64,000 nucleotides of DNA. Origin: Laetiporus sulphureus 93-53 (Eukaryota; Basidiomycota; Agaricomycetes; Polyporales; Laetiporaceae). The stretch is taken from positions 506,831 to 570,830 of the forward strand of contig NW_024468519.1 in assembly GCF_001632365.1 (NCBI RefSeq). The letters are read 5' to 3'. Below, piece after piece: positions 46,301 through 58,600 of this stretch (position 1 is the stretch's first letter; each line of letters opens with the position of its first letter). Both the position numbers and the translations under genes were made by a program. Under the pieces are notes generated by a model. It made no database searches. It had not been told where the DNA came from and saw only the letters and a program-made list of their open reading frames with translations.

Positions 46301-47252
46301 CTCCCGCCTCACCATAAGGAAAAGAATTTTTTTTGCAATGAATATCAGGAGACATGATTGTGTTTGTTTCAAAGCGTGTCGGTTAGAGTGTAGCACGGTA
46401 GTTTCACCTTGGTGCGGCGCGGACTCGTTCGTTGCCCTTTTCTGTGGAGTTGTGTTGTATCATTACAGGTAGTCTACCGCACATCTAAGGAGAGTAGTGC
46501 TGTATAGTAAGACCTCGTTCATCAAGCTGTCGTACTGACTTTCCAAAGGACTTATACAAGATCGTTATCTGATCGACACTGTTCGGAGATCAAAACACTC
46601 CACTGGATGGGTATTGGCACAACCTATCGGAGTGTGAATTTGAAACAGACTACCGTCGATCGGGATAGTTCAAAATGAAGTCAGCTACGTATGGATCCGT
46701 TGATCGAATGCATAAAGATTTTCAAACTCTCAGGCGGTTACGACGCTATCCGCTATTTACATTGCAAACGAAACGCAACATGGACGTCGATACAATTTTG
46801 AAGCACTGAGACGGTGAGGATATCTCGCTTTGTGGAACGGCTCTGAACGACTTTTGATCAGGCCCTCTTCTTCGGACAATAAGAGATCCAAAGAACCCTT
46901 CATTGATGTTTCAAACCCTGAGAATGTCGACGGGTTATGGATAAAAAAGCTCTACGCTGATGTTTGTCATGTTTTGTCAAAGCCACACAGACTGTCAATA
47001 AATACTTCAAAAGGCAGGTCGGCCCTCCCTCGCTGTGGTTCATTTAATCTCAGCAAACTCCTTTTGACTCGCCGCTGGCCACTGGCACGCGCGTCGCGAT
47101 AACGTATTCTCATTCTGGCGTTCCTCTATAGCTGCACCCGCTATCGATTCTCGACGGCGACGCCTTCCAAAAGTATTCGCATTCGCGCGAGTCGTCCCAT
47201 CCGTTTCACAACGGCTCTACGACAGAATCACGACCCGAGGTGACTCCGAAAC
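46301..47252. other. Intergenic between family members B and C
   Basis: AT-richer spacer with no gene I can support; the ORF at 46830-47102 lacks features. Confidence 0.5.
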
Positions 47253-49530
47253 ATGGCAAGACGCGCTCGGGAGGATCATCTAACGGACCATGAAGATGCA
47301 CCGTCGCCCAAGAGAACTAGGTATGCATATCCAGTTACACTTCCTTCGGAGCCATGCTACTTATATCTCATACCAGGCGCTCACAATATTGTCCAATATG
47401 CGGTCGACATTATCCATCATTGAAAAGCCACAACAGCCACGAACATCTTGAAGAAATGGTGAGGGTCAAATACAGGGATAGAGGCAAGAAATATAAAGTG
47501 CCGCGAAATCCTCGAACGAGATGCTTCCATTGCATCCGTTGTTCTGCGCAGTTCAGAGATCCACACAAACTTCAGGTGCGCGAGTTCGATGACTGTGCTT
47601 CGTGTATGAGCACCGAGATATTCGCAGGATCATGCGAAGAGGGATTGTGAAGGTTTCACCCCTTCTGCGGCCCAAAATACTGCGAGCAGAGGGCCAGCCG
47701 CGAGTGGATCATCAGCCATCCAGCCGATAGAAGAGGAAGAGACTGATAGTACTGACGGACTTGATAGTGATAGTCCGGCACTGACCGAGGTCGACGAAAT
47801 ATTCACGGATGCAGTCGCTGACGGAATCGCGGACGGGATCGATGACGAACTTGCGGAAAAGGACGGTGACGAACCTGCGGGAGAGGACGATGACGAATCT
47901 GCGGAAGAGGACGCGAGCGGATCGTTGCCCATCCAGCCGACAGAAGAGGAAGAGACTGATAATTCTGACGAAGAAGATGTTGATAGTCCGGCGCTACCCG
48001 AGGTCGACGAAAGACTTGCATATGAGGTTGATGACGGAAACATGGATGGGGCCGATGACGATTCTGCGGAAGAGAACGATGACGATTCTGTAGAAGAGGA
48101 CGATGACGATCCTGCGGAAGAGAACGATGAGAATTCCGCGGAAGAGGACGATGACGATCCTGCGGAAGAGGACGGTGACGGATCCGCAAACAGACACCAG
48201 GAGATTCAAGCTGAGGTAGAAGTCGCCGAAGAGGCGGTAGAGCCTAATCACCGTCAGTGAATACGAATACTTCTTCATCGATCTAGACTGATGCCATGCT
48301 ACATGCACAGAGGCTCCAAATCACGAGCATGCAAATGGGGGCAATCCTCCTTCCTGCATCGAAGCTCGACAGGGACGCGAGGAAACTGTCAGGGAGCCTA
48401 TCAGACCGCCTGGCGCCTGTCGTCTCCGACCTATTGACCAGAGCTCTTTGGATCCCAGCTCCCTGAAGACGGCGACAATGGGGAACATCTCGATGATGCC
48501 CGAGCTGAACCCGCCACATAATCACAGACCGCTCGATCGCCAGAATATACCGCGACCGATTCGGGCTCATCTGTGGCCAGGCGTCCACCTTTTCCCCGAT
48601 GCACACAACGGACCGGCGCAAGGCCAAGTTCCCCGTCTGGTCACAGCAGCCGTGTTGTCTCAAGGAAATAATCTTCATCCGCAAGCTGCAATTGCGCCAT
48701 CCCAGGTTCAAGCTTCCGGTCTGGTATCAGCGGCGACGCTGTCTCAAAACGATGTACTTCATCCTCAAGCCGCACTTGCGCCCTTCCAAGGTCAATCTTC
48801 CGGTCTGCGAGCACCAGCTGCGCTGCTGCAAGGCGACGTTTTCTATCAGCGAGACTCAGGTGCACCGTTATTACCAGATCAAGTCTTCCATCCCGGCGCG
48901 CAGGCCGTATCTTTTCAAGGCCATGCGCGCAACTTGCCAGTGCCACCCGATCTGCAGGATTCGAACGTTGATTCTGTCAGCACTTCCTTAAGCGAACTCA
49001 GCATGGTTGCTGATTCCAGACGCAATGCTGCTATAGCTGGGAACAGGGAGACGCCTGTACCCCAGGCTGGGCCAAGCACATATCGCAGAGATCGTGAGCC
49101 GTCGACTCCCTCGAATGCGCGGGGTGAACAAAACACGCCGCGCTACAGTCATCCGTCTGCTGCGTCCGTCAGCCAGTCACCCGTGAGATCTGCGAGCCAG
49201 CGTTCGTACACGGGTCGCTCGCAAACACGGGATCCAACTCCTGCCTCGGAACGCGGTCTATACCCGGATGTTCACAGATTTCTCAGAGATGCGTTCGCCG
49301 GAATTAATTCGGACCCACCACCGCACTTTGCACGGGCGTTCACAGACATCGGCGTCACAAACGACCTGAGGCTCGATCTCCTTGCTAGCTCTGATCCCCA
49401 GGCCGGAGACTGGGGTAACTTAGAGCAGGCTCTTCTCCGCGGTGACATGGCGAACTATATCTTGTGGCTTGCGGTGAAGAAAGGCTTGAAGGAGAGGGCG
49501 GAGAGGATCATGCTGGGTCGACGACGTTGA
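47253..49530 (+). CDS. Unnamed family member C (paired Cys/His module, acidic repeats, helical domain)
   Basis: Four exons (47253-47320, 47377-47575, 47628-48252, 48311-49530) sum to 703 residues. The N-terminal module reads YCPICGRHYPSLKSHNSHEH and CFHCIRCSAQFRDPHKLQ, two CxxC pairs with nearby His, likely zinc-binding. A strongly acidic region (about 47700-48240) holds an in-frame duplication of 213-bp period and five 8-residue units of the type DDDPAEEN. A Pro/Gln/Ala linker follows. The C-terminal shared domain reads DVHRFLRDAFAG, HFARAFTDIGVTNDLRLDLL, GDWGNLEQALL, ILWLAVKKGLKERAERI. The acidic repeat suggests binding to a basic partner or an activation domain; that is inference. Same strand as B and D. 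Confidence 0.75.
47700..48173 (+). repeat. In-frame acidic repeats inside family member C
   Basis: A block starting at 47700 (IQPIEEEETD, then DSPALTEVDE) recurs at 47913 (IQPTEEEETD, then DSPALPEVDE), a period of 213 bp or 71 codons. From 48054 to 48173, five 24-bp units encode DDD/DEN-S/P-A/V-EE-N/D. Confidence 0.85.
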
Positions 49531-50034
49531 TCGGTGTCGAACTCGGTATGCGTATCTGCATTCATTCTTTGCATTATCAAGGTCTCTATGGAATGCTCCT
49601 GTTATAGCTCATCGGTCTTTTATTCCTGTGCTCCTGTCTCCTTCAATACTGACTTTCAGCATCGTGGTCATGTAGTTTAGACGTTGTACGGCTTTGTCAC
49701 ACCAATTCAATTTATCCAAAATTCTTCCTGCAATTGCCGACTCCATTTGTTCTCGATTTTACATGATTCCATCATGTATTATTATGTTCTTTGAATGGGC
49801 ATTGACTCGGAATCTACACCATTTCGGCTGTGGCTGAAAGTAAACTGGGCGTCTATTGAAACACTTCACCGACTGTCTTGGAAGCCTTTTGCGTTTTCTC
49901 CGTGCTTGACCATCGGGGCTTCGCATTCTATAGCTATGCTGTGCTTGAACAACTTCACCTAATTCGCTGAGCGACGCTGATAAACCTACATACCGCAAAA
50001 CCCGAGTTACGCATTCAAAGTTTGATTTGCAGTG
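49531..50034. other. Intergenic between family members C and D
   Basis: AT-rich spacer carrying the 3' end of C and the promoter of D; no ORF of note. Confidence 0.5.
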
Positions 50035-51885
50035 ATGTCCGCGTCTGAATCGGAACCAGCACGCGATACAGCATCAACGGCGCAAGCGTCAAGCTTATCG
50101 ACGATGTCCAATAAAACGTAAGCAAGAAATGCTCTTGCTCAGCGTCTCCTACTGATATCGAGCTTTTCAGTGAGGCAGCAACGTGTCCCATATGCGGGAC
50201 CCCTGTCAACAGTCCGGCCTACCATCAACGAACTGTGCATCAGCGTACGGCGACGCTCAAGTGGCCCGATGGGCGGCAGGAGAAGATTACAAGGTCTCAG
50301 GACGATGGACGCTTCCACTGCACGCAATGTGCGGTATCTTCCATTAATGCGCAGGTCGTACAGGTGATCTCCATTCGCTTGCACCAGCCATGAACAATAT
50401 TCGAACACGTCTTACACAGAACCATACTGTTTTCGGATCCTGCGGAAGGTCAAAGACACGCGCCAGAGCTGTAGGTGACAAGCAGAGCCTCACGGACGAT
50501 GCGGCACAGAAAGCAAGTCATGGTGCTTTCTACTCTAAATCGCGGTGCTTATGGTCGAGTTGCAGAAAGTCTTCGCAGATATTGATAGCCTGTTGGGACT
50601 GAAGGTGCGAGAAGAGTACAGGGCGACTGGAAAGTTCCAGGCTGAGCAGGTGCCTTCAGAAAGTACGTCGCATAAGGCCGTGCAGTCCGTATCACGCCTG
50701 AGACATCACCTACGTACTGTTCACACAGGCTCAAATAATTCTAACAAGGCCCTCAAAGTACCTATTCCGCCCGATGGACAAACCGTCGCGGACGAGCTTG
50801 TCACTGATGACCTGATCCCGGCCAGGGAGTCCAGCCCCGTACCCTCGCTATCCGATCTTGAACTACTGTACCCTGATGACTTTGAGCCAGGTTGGTCAGC
50901 CGTCAAGACAGAAGAACAGTCTCTGATCAGTCCGTCCACCACACTAGTTGGATGCACTTCGTCGCCTTCTGAGGAGAAGATATCGTCTGAACAGGTGGTG
51001 GTAGAGAAGAGTGCTGCTCGTTTCAGCAGCGAGCCGCCGTACAGTCCGTTTTCGCGAGCTGCTGAAAAGATATCGCTACGCTACAACTCGCTTGGACCGT
51101 CTGTGGCTGCTAGCGGCCATAGAACACCTCATGGGATCAGCATGATATCTCCGCAGCCCGCAGGCGAACATTCCCGCAGACCGTCTGAGATGCCTTCTTT
51201 GCCGTCTTCTTCGTCAACGCCGGCCGTCAAGCGCAAGGTCCCGGACGATTTTGCCCGCGGGCAACTCGGCAGTCATCGAGCGGTACCGTGGTTCCAACCG
51301 CGATCCCCAGCTGCCTCTGCAAGCAGCACAGGCAGCAGTGCACGCTCCGCAAGCCAGCAGCCTCAGGCATGCAGCCTTGTGCCAGTGAATACGACGCCGA
51401 CAAGGGTCAAAGAGCGAAACAACGAACGCACTCAGCTGCGCTTCAATGCGTCTCCTCGGGCTTGGTACCCATCTCAAGCGTGGGCTGCGCCCGAGCAGCT
51501 AGTGCGAGCACATCACGGCCTGCCTGGGCACCCGGAGCGCGCGAGCAAACGCAGGAAGACCGTTGTGCCGACTCACGCCGTCCAGGCGTTCCTAAGCAAT
51601 CTTCCGACTACGATGCAACCGCCGTTGCACGTGGCGGAGGCGCTGATGAACCTGGGGTACTACACCGAGGATATGCTCGATACGCTGGCGTGTGCAACCC
51701 CGGAGGAGGGTGATTGGGATATGTTGGAGAAGGAATTGCTGATCGATAAGAAGTACCATGCGTGGTGGACGTTAATAAAGAACGGTTTACGGGCAAGAAG
51801 GGAGAAGCTCAAAGGTACGACGCTAGGACGAGGGAACGTACTATCGCAGGAAACGCCGGTAGACGTTCTAAAGGCGGCTCATTAA
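50035..51885 (+). CDS. Unnamed family member D (paired Cys/His module, helical domain)
   Basis: Exons 50035-50117, 50171-50363 and 50566-51885 give 531 residues in frame. The 202-nt second intron is longer than usual and could hide another small exon. The N-terminal module reads TCPICGTPVNSPAYHQRTVH, a charged KWPDGRQEKITR, then DGRFHCTQCAV. The DGRFHC block matches GRFHC in member A and CFHCIRC in member C. A Ser/Pro-rich linker with acidic SDLELLYPDDFEPGW follows. The C-terminal shared domain reads VQAFLSNLPTTMQPPLHVAE, LMNLGYYTEDMLDTLAC, EGDWDMLEKELL, WWTLIKNGLRARREKLK. Function unknown; a nuclear role is inferred from the module and the basic tail. Confidence 0.72.
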
Positions 51886-52134
51886 TTCATCCTCGCCCAA
51901 CTCGTTATCATTACTCGTTATTCACAGTACATTGTAACATAATCTACGGTAATGGTTGTGGAACAGTAATGTATATATGGGTATAGAATATGGCTATTAT
52001 AGGGTTACATGATTATGGAATAGTAAAATGTGGGTATAGAACATGGCCAGTATATATGGATTCTTAGGTTTACATGACAAGACGTGAAAGGTCGTAATGT
52101 GTGCATCCGTATCGTAAGAAGAAGAAGCGCAGCC

Positions 52135-53593
52135 TCAAGCGAAACCAGTAGCCGAAGGCGTCACGCTCGACGAGGGTCCGTCCATCGTCGAGGAAGACGC
52201 GCTCATCATCAAGGAAGAACTGTTCGCAGTGGTCGAAGGCATCGTGCTCGAAGAAGACCCATCCATGGTCGTGGAGAACTCGCTAGCCATCGAGGAAGAG
52301 CCGTCCATGGTAGACGACTCACTATCGCCGAACGCTCGCATGCCGAACGTCGCGGGGGTAGCGGAAGGTGCGGCAGTAGAAGTGCCATTGTTGCTCGCCA
52401 TAGCCGTCGAGGACGCGTTCGTCGCCAACGAAGAGTCGTTGGCAGTGGCACAAGGCATCATGGTCGAAGAAGAGCTGTTCGCCGTGGACGACATGAACAA
52501 GGGAGGCGTGTCTGTGTCGCTATCACCGAACATCTGCTGTACATCGAACATAGCAGGAGTAGCCGAGGACGTCGCTGCAGAAGTGTTGTTGCTGCTGGCT
52601 GTAGCGTTCGTCGTGTTCGACGAACTAGGCGGTATCGGCAGCGAGACGGGCGGAGTGGGCGGCGAAACGGGCACAATGGGCGGCGACACAGGCGGAGTGG
52701 GCGGCGACACGGGCGGAGTCAGCGGCAACGCGCCAGTAGGGATATCGACGTCCTCGGGCGGAGAGACGGGGGTGTTGGGTGGGTTCGGCGGGATGGGAGG
52801 GGAGACGAGGCCCGAGCTGGGACCGGTCGAATTGGATGAGTTACCCTGGGCGCCCGGAGGACTGACGGGCAGAGTGGGTGCCGCCAGCACAATTGCCTCG
52901 AATGAGGGCGTCGCGGAGGAAGAATATGGCCACGACATCGTCGAGCTACAGTTTCCGGCGTGCATCGCGGTGGTATTGGCGGTAGAGGAGGGATCCGCGG
53001 AAGTGCCATCGTCATGGTCGCGCGCGGCCGCTCGCTTTCCAGAGCTGGTCATGGTTGGGAGAGCAGCAGCCATATTCTCCGCAGCCTGCGAGGCCGCCTC
53101 TCTGATCTGAGCAATTTGATCGTTGCTGAGAGTGACGGAGGGGCTTCCCAGTCCAAGAAGGTCCAACACCGACGTGAGCGCGTTGATGGCAGGCTCGATT
53201 GCCGGGCCCACTATCGGAACTTCGTAGAGGGGATCAAGCAACCCCTCCAAGAGGCTGCTGAGCTGTCGTCGGTCGTGAGTACGAATAGAATGAGGCATGT
53301 GGCTCGAGTGCATAGAGGCACTATCAGGAGGCTGCTCATCTTACGAAGGGTGTGGAGGGTCAGCCACTAGCATGCATGAAGAGGTGAGCACACGCACCCA
53401 TGCCGACGTCCACGTTTCCGCCTCCAATGTGGGCGGACATCCGATCATCCCTCGCCAACGCATGCACTGATGACGAGCTTGAGAGCGCATGAAGGTCATT
53501 CCCCTGAGCATCGGTTGGCGCCGCTAGACTGGAGGACGACGAAGAGATGGCGAGCGTTGCGAGGAGGAGAGAAGAGCTCGGCGTAATCTTCAT
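52135..53593 (-). CDS. Secreted Ser/Pro/Thr-rich (mucin-like) protein
   Basis: Two exons (53593-53398, 53339-52135) join to 466 residues; the intron ends in AAG. The start at 53593 gives a signal peptide MKITPSSSLLLATLAISSSS with a likely cut after SLAAP. A short folded region with a Leu-rich helix (LSSLLEGLLDPLYEVPIVGP, ALTSVLDLLGLG) precedes a long low-complexity tail: VSPPTPP-type repeats (about 52620-52780) and Ser/Thr/Asn/Met-rich stretches such as SSSTMDGSSS repeated several times. The density of Ser, Thr and NSS/NTS sites predicts heavy O- and N-glycosylation. No GPI-type hydrophobic tail is seen. It is likely a cell-wall or extracellular protein; no enzyme domain is recognised. Confidence 0.7.
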
Positions 53594-54082
53594 GATGAAG
53601 GCGCGTGAAGAAGAAACGAAGAGCAAGAAAATAGCAATGCGAAAGCACTATGACGAGACGATTTCGATTCAAGAGATCGTGGTGGTCACAGAGAGAGCTG
53701 GGGAGGCTGGCGGAGGTGGAAGGTTCGCTTTTATGTACGGTGCGGAAGTTGAACTTGCCTGTCAGCCTCAGCCCGATCCATCGTTCGTCTGACACCCAAC
53801 TTCGTTTTCGCCTCTGGTTCAGACTTTGGCTGTTTCTGAGCATCATGTCGTATCAGCGCAGGCTATGGGGAATCTCTATGTTTTGTTTCAGTCGTGACCA
53901 ACGGTGGAAGAGCCGACGAGAAATGCGCAGGCCATGAACCAACTTCGTATTCCACGCACAGCGAGCGTGTTGAACACGTGATCGCGATTCCGAGTGCGCC
54001 GTGCATGGAAATATTGGCAGCACTATGTTGTGCTTTCCGCTCAGTCCATGCAGGAAAGTTCATCGAATCATCCGCTCACAAA
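53594..54082. other. Intergenic, secreted protein to acyltransferase
   Basis: Upstream region of the secreted-protein gene and 3' flank of the acyltransferase; short ORFs only. Confidence 0.5.
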
Positions 54083-55662
54083 TTACAATCGTGCAGCAGA
54101 CAGGTTTTCTTCCCTCAGGCTTGTCAACCCGACCCGCATCACAACGTCCACCACCCGCCGGAGATATGGCTCCACAATCCCGCTGCTGATACGCGCGCCA
54201 TTGTAAGTCAGCTGCATGTTCAGCCTCCCGTCAAACGTCCACAGCCCAAAGATGGTGTTGATCTTGCCGCCCGTCTCCATGTCCCTGATACTCAGCTCCC
54301 TGCTCCTGGGATCTGCAGCCTCACATCCGTTTGCGGCGCGGGAATATGAGAGTGGGAGCAGCTTGCTGCAATCTCCCAGGCTGCTCAGCATCGGCAGGAA
54401 CGGCTCCCCAACCGTTGGCGTGTTCCATGCGGACGTGTACCGATCGCCGTGCCAGCTGAGGTGCCAGAAATACGGTGAGCGAACAAACGCCTCGTAGCGC
54501 TGCTTGCATTCTTGTGCGACCCGCCACACTGCACGGTAGTCCGGAGCACTGCTATCTATGAACCGCGGCACGCGCATGAGCATCGGGTACATCCTCGTCA
54601 AGATGACAAGGTTGTCCCTGTTTACGGAAGATGACCTGATGTGCGGAGAGAGGTCCATTGGCAGTGTGATGTTTGAGAACAGTGCGTCTTTGGCGGTGAC
54701 AGATGGGTGGGAAGGATCCGCTGAGACTCCTGCTATTGCGATAGCTGCGAGAACCATCTGCGTGATGCTTGTGCCATTTGCTCTGCAAGCACGGGCGATT
54801 CTGGCGGTGTCCTGTCGCGACAATATGTGACGAAGGACGCGACCGTCATATTTATTTTCATCGGCAGTTCCATCCGGTACCAATCCGCATGTGGGCTGGA
54901 CGAAGGAGGTGAGCGACTTACTTAGTTTTAGTGGTAGCTGAAGATACATACCACAGGCATTGGCTCCATCCATTTCAAAAATGCATCCTCCCCCTTTTTC
55001 AACTCTTCCACACTGCTAGATGCAATGTCTGGAATCCGAGTTTCAAGCGGAGGAGGCAGCATAGATCCGGGACGAGAAGTCTTGAGGTGAACGCGAATTT
55101 CCGCCTTGAGCTGCCCCGATGACGAGAGCAACTCCACAAATTCGCGCATAATGCCCAGCTGGCGACGGATGTCTGCAACAAAGTGCGCTGTCCGTAATCC
55201 CAGAACATACTGCCGCACACTGGCCCGCGCGCTCCTCATCCAAAATATGGATGACATGGACGCTCGCACATCGAGCACATGATGTCGGTCGATGCTTAGC
55301 CACCTCGTCCGCAACGCCACCACCGCCGCATCTCGGTCCTCGAATGTACCGAACTCGACGTGCGCTGCCGCCTCTTGCAGTGCACGAGCCTCCGTCTGCG
55401 GGGACTTGTACTCGAACTCGGGAACCGATCCGGAATGCGATAACCGCGATGCGAGAGGGGGATGGCGCAGTCGTAGGAGGGCATATGCGTGTATGATTTC
55501 ACTGTCATCGATGGGCGGGCCGGACGGGCAGACGAGCTGGATGATAGTGAAGAAATCTGTGTACCCATGCACACCGCGTTCTGCTAGCCAGCTGCGCTCA
55601 GTGGCACCGAGCGCGCGGCTGCAGCTGAGGCTGCTGTCGGCAAGATGTGCGGTATTTTGCAT
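54083..55662 (-). CDS. Condensation-domain-like acyltransferase
   Basis: Two exons (55662-54952, 54895-54083) join to 507 residues. The N-terminal half has GATERSWLAERGVHGYTDFF, then HAYALLRLRHPPLASRLSH, then the HxxxD-type motif AHFVADIRRQ; the residue after Asp is Ile, not the usual Gly. The C-terminal half has TSITQMVLAAIAIAGV, LFSNITLPMDLSP, and a late FGLWTFDGRLNMQLTYNG resembling the DFG-like region of condensation and alcohol-acetyltransferase folds. This is a family expanded in agaricomycetes; acyl donor and acceptor are unknown. A TATA box lies about 125 bp upstream. No carrier or adenylation domain is attached, so it is stand-alone and not an NRPS. Confidence 0.7.
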
Positions 55663-58600
55663 GATTCACTGGATTTCTTGACAAGCTGAACAGCGGGAGG
55701 TTCCGCTCCCAAAAGTCTCGTGGTATATGCGTTGAGTGTGAAGGTGAATGTCAAGGGTGCAGCTCGAGCTCAGAAAACGGGATGTTATATAAAGACCCAA
55801 TGACCTGGCCAGCCGTTTTCTGTCCAAACACAGGGTCTCGGTGCCTTCGTTCATTATGAATAATGTCAATGAAAGTGCATCGGAGTGCCATTTGGGTGCT
55901 TCTAGTTGGGCCATAAGCGATCCCCGCACGAAGAACCGTCGTGCTAATTGCTGATTGGCGCCATGCGAGCAGGATGAGACTTGCCATCTACTGATCGTGA
56001 GAGAAGTACAGCAGGTTCCTGCGGGTCAATGCACGTAATGGAGGGTCGTGGCCGGGTCATCTGTATGCTCATGTGTTAGTTGCGTGTCTCATCGATACCA
56101 ACGTTCAACTCACTTGTTCGCGGGAAGGCTCTTCTCGCTTCCATTTCATGCTATGATCAAACTGCCCCTTGTGGGCCTTGTCCACATCCCGTCGGAATTA
56201 TCAAAGAGCGAGTCTTATCAATAGCCCATTTGGGTAACTGCTCGTCCCGCCGTTGATCGCGCTACGTAAAATCGGTCTTGACAATATGCCGGCAAACGTA
56301 GTCGTCCAATGCGTAGCTTCGGTCAACGGCGTGCGTCCGCCACGGTTCCGAACTGCAGTCGCCTCTCGGTGATGAGCCTGAAGCAGGTAGTCCGTAGGGT
56401 GGATTGAGCCTTGCCGACCAGTCCACAGGATTCTTTCGAACGTAAACAACCGACCAAATGATGCCTGTCATTCTAGCATGCTGCGGAATAGAATACATTG
56501 GATTAGTTTTCATATGGACGGTCCCGTGGCAATTCAAAGGCACTCCTGACCTCCCGTATGCATGGAATCATGATAATCCTGAATCAGCCGAGATGGCATG
56601 ACTTCATTCAGCGCATTATTTACCGAGCGTCGTCAACGAGCGGCGGCGAATAGCGCACTTCATATATCACGGGCCCGATCAAACGCCATGGCGCTGGTGG
56701 TGCCGAGCAAGAGTCGTGATAACTCTACCTTTGATGTTACATCGACGGATGAAACCATGGACCGACGAGTCAAACCTTGCAGTGTCAAAAAAGACGAGCA
56801 GCCTTCCTACAAGAACAAGTCTGATACCCGTGGGAGTAACGCGGTCAGTCACGACGGTCAGTCACGACCACGTGATTCCGTTTGCGATCCCTTATCCCGC
56901 GAGTTCGACGCCCAGCGTAATCGGACGCCCTGTAGTTACCACCCGCACTTGGCGACTTGTGCGGGCTAAGGTCAGTGTTTTCGCCCTATCAACGGCGTCA
57001 CAAATCGCAAGCATGCATCTGGCAGCAGCAGTGCGGATGGACTGTCACTTTCGTAGAAATGAGACACATCCGGGGTATCCCAATTCATGTCCGACATTAA
57101 TGCAGAATCTCTGATTAAACAAAGGCTCCGAGATCGCCACGAAAGCCTGAAAATGAGCTCCTTTAGTACAAACTACCAGAGGTGAGCGAGATAAATATGA
57201 CGCCCTGCGATGACTCATCTCCTCGTCGCAACGGCATCAGACGTAGGGGGCTTGACGGTCAAACGACCGCAGTGCTATCAGTATAGCCTTAGATAAGTAG
57301 GTAAGCGGTAGAATATTGATTGATTTTCCGGATGGGATACGAAGAAACATGAGCAGACTCACCTTGCAGAACTGTTGTCTCACCATTCATCGCGACCTCT
57401 TCGGAAGACATCAGCACTGCCTCAAAAATCGGTGGAGTATGTAGCAGTCACATCATTGCACGTATTCGCGCCTGCAGTAAGTGGTCCAGCATTACCGAGC
57501 TCTTGCCCCCCTCACGACAGACCCGATAAACACTCCCTGTACATCCTTGATGATGACCAAAGCTCATTTGTAGGCGACCCGGCTGGTTGCAAGTGGAGCC
57601 GACGTGTATTTGACAACTTGCTATTCCTCACTTCCCACTATGCTGATCACCCCAGCTGATGCATGCAGGGATGATACGACATCTAGTTGAAGAGCACCAT
57701 GCAAAATTTGCGCATACATGCATTGTGTTCGATAACCTTGCGAATGCATTGTATACAGTGGATGCGATAATCAACATTTCAGCAGCATGAACGAATACAC
57801 ATGAATCATGCTCGCCATCACACAAGCCACTCACCCCACCCTATTTCCTCCCCTATACTCCATCTCGAACAGCTCCACAGGGTCGTCCCAACCCCTCCTT
57901 CTGGCCCAATGTGTCGGGCGCCGGTCCGACTGCGCGCTCATAAGCAGTGCATGCCAGAGCTCGCTAACCGACTCCAGACAGGAGCGGCCCAAGCAGGAGG
58001 AGGCCATGCACCACGCGAGCGCAGCGAAGCTGATGTGTAATAGACGGGCTGGTGAGAACGAATCGTGCTTGCACTGTGTGAGGTAATTACATGATGAGGG
58101 CTAACAGGGCCAAAACGAACAGGACTGCAGAGTTGCCCTCTGCAGCGGCCGGCGCCATGGCCAGCATTCAGCTCTCAGCAAGCGGCAGATATCGAGGACG
58201 AGGCTCAACGTCGAGCGTGATAACGAGCAAGCGCCCAAGAGCCGGGCCCAAGACGCCCAGCGCTCAGCACGTGGTTGCGGATATAGATCGCGATCTGTCT
58301 TGTCCGATCCCGCGGAGTGGCCAGTACATTTGCTTTGATTTCTCAAGCGCAGACACCGAGTGCGAAAAAAACACGGAGGCCGGCTCAATGAGAAATCACA
58401 CACATGTTATGGTCCGTGCACCAAGCGAAGTGAGCAGCTGCGAGGTTTGCGCGGTGCGCGCAGTTCGGAAGTACAACATCCAAAGTCCGCTGTGGCTGTC
58501 TCTTCGGCCGTCGCGCCGCGCAATATAACAACCTCCCACCTGCGCCTATCTGCGAAACGTCCTCTCGCTCTCTCTCCTGCTCCAGCCTCCCACAGACACG

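Noticed and set aside
52084..53110. Long plus-strand frames rich in Arg or Gly/Val over the secreted protein
   Set aside because: They are complements of the Ser/Pro repeats; the minus strand has the signal peptide and intron.
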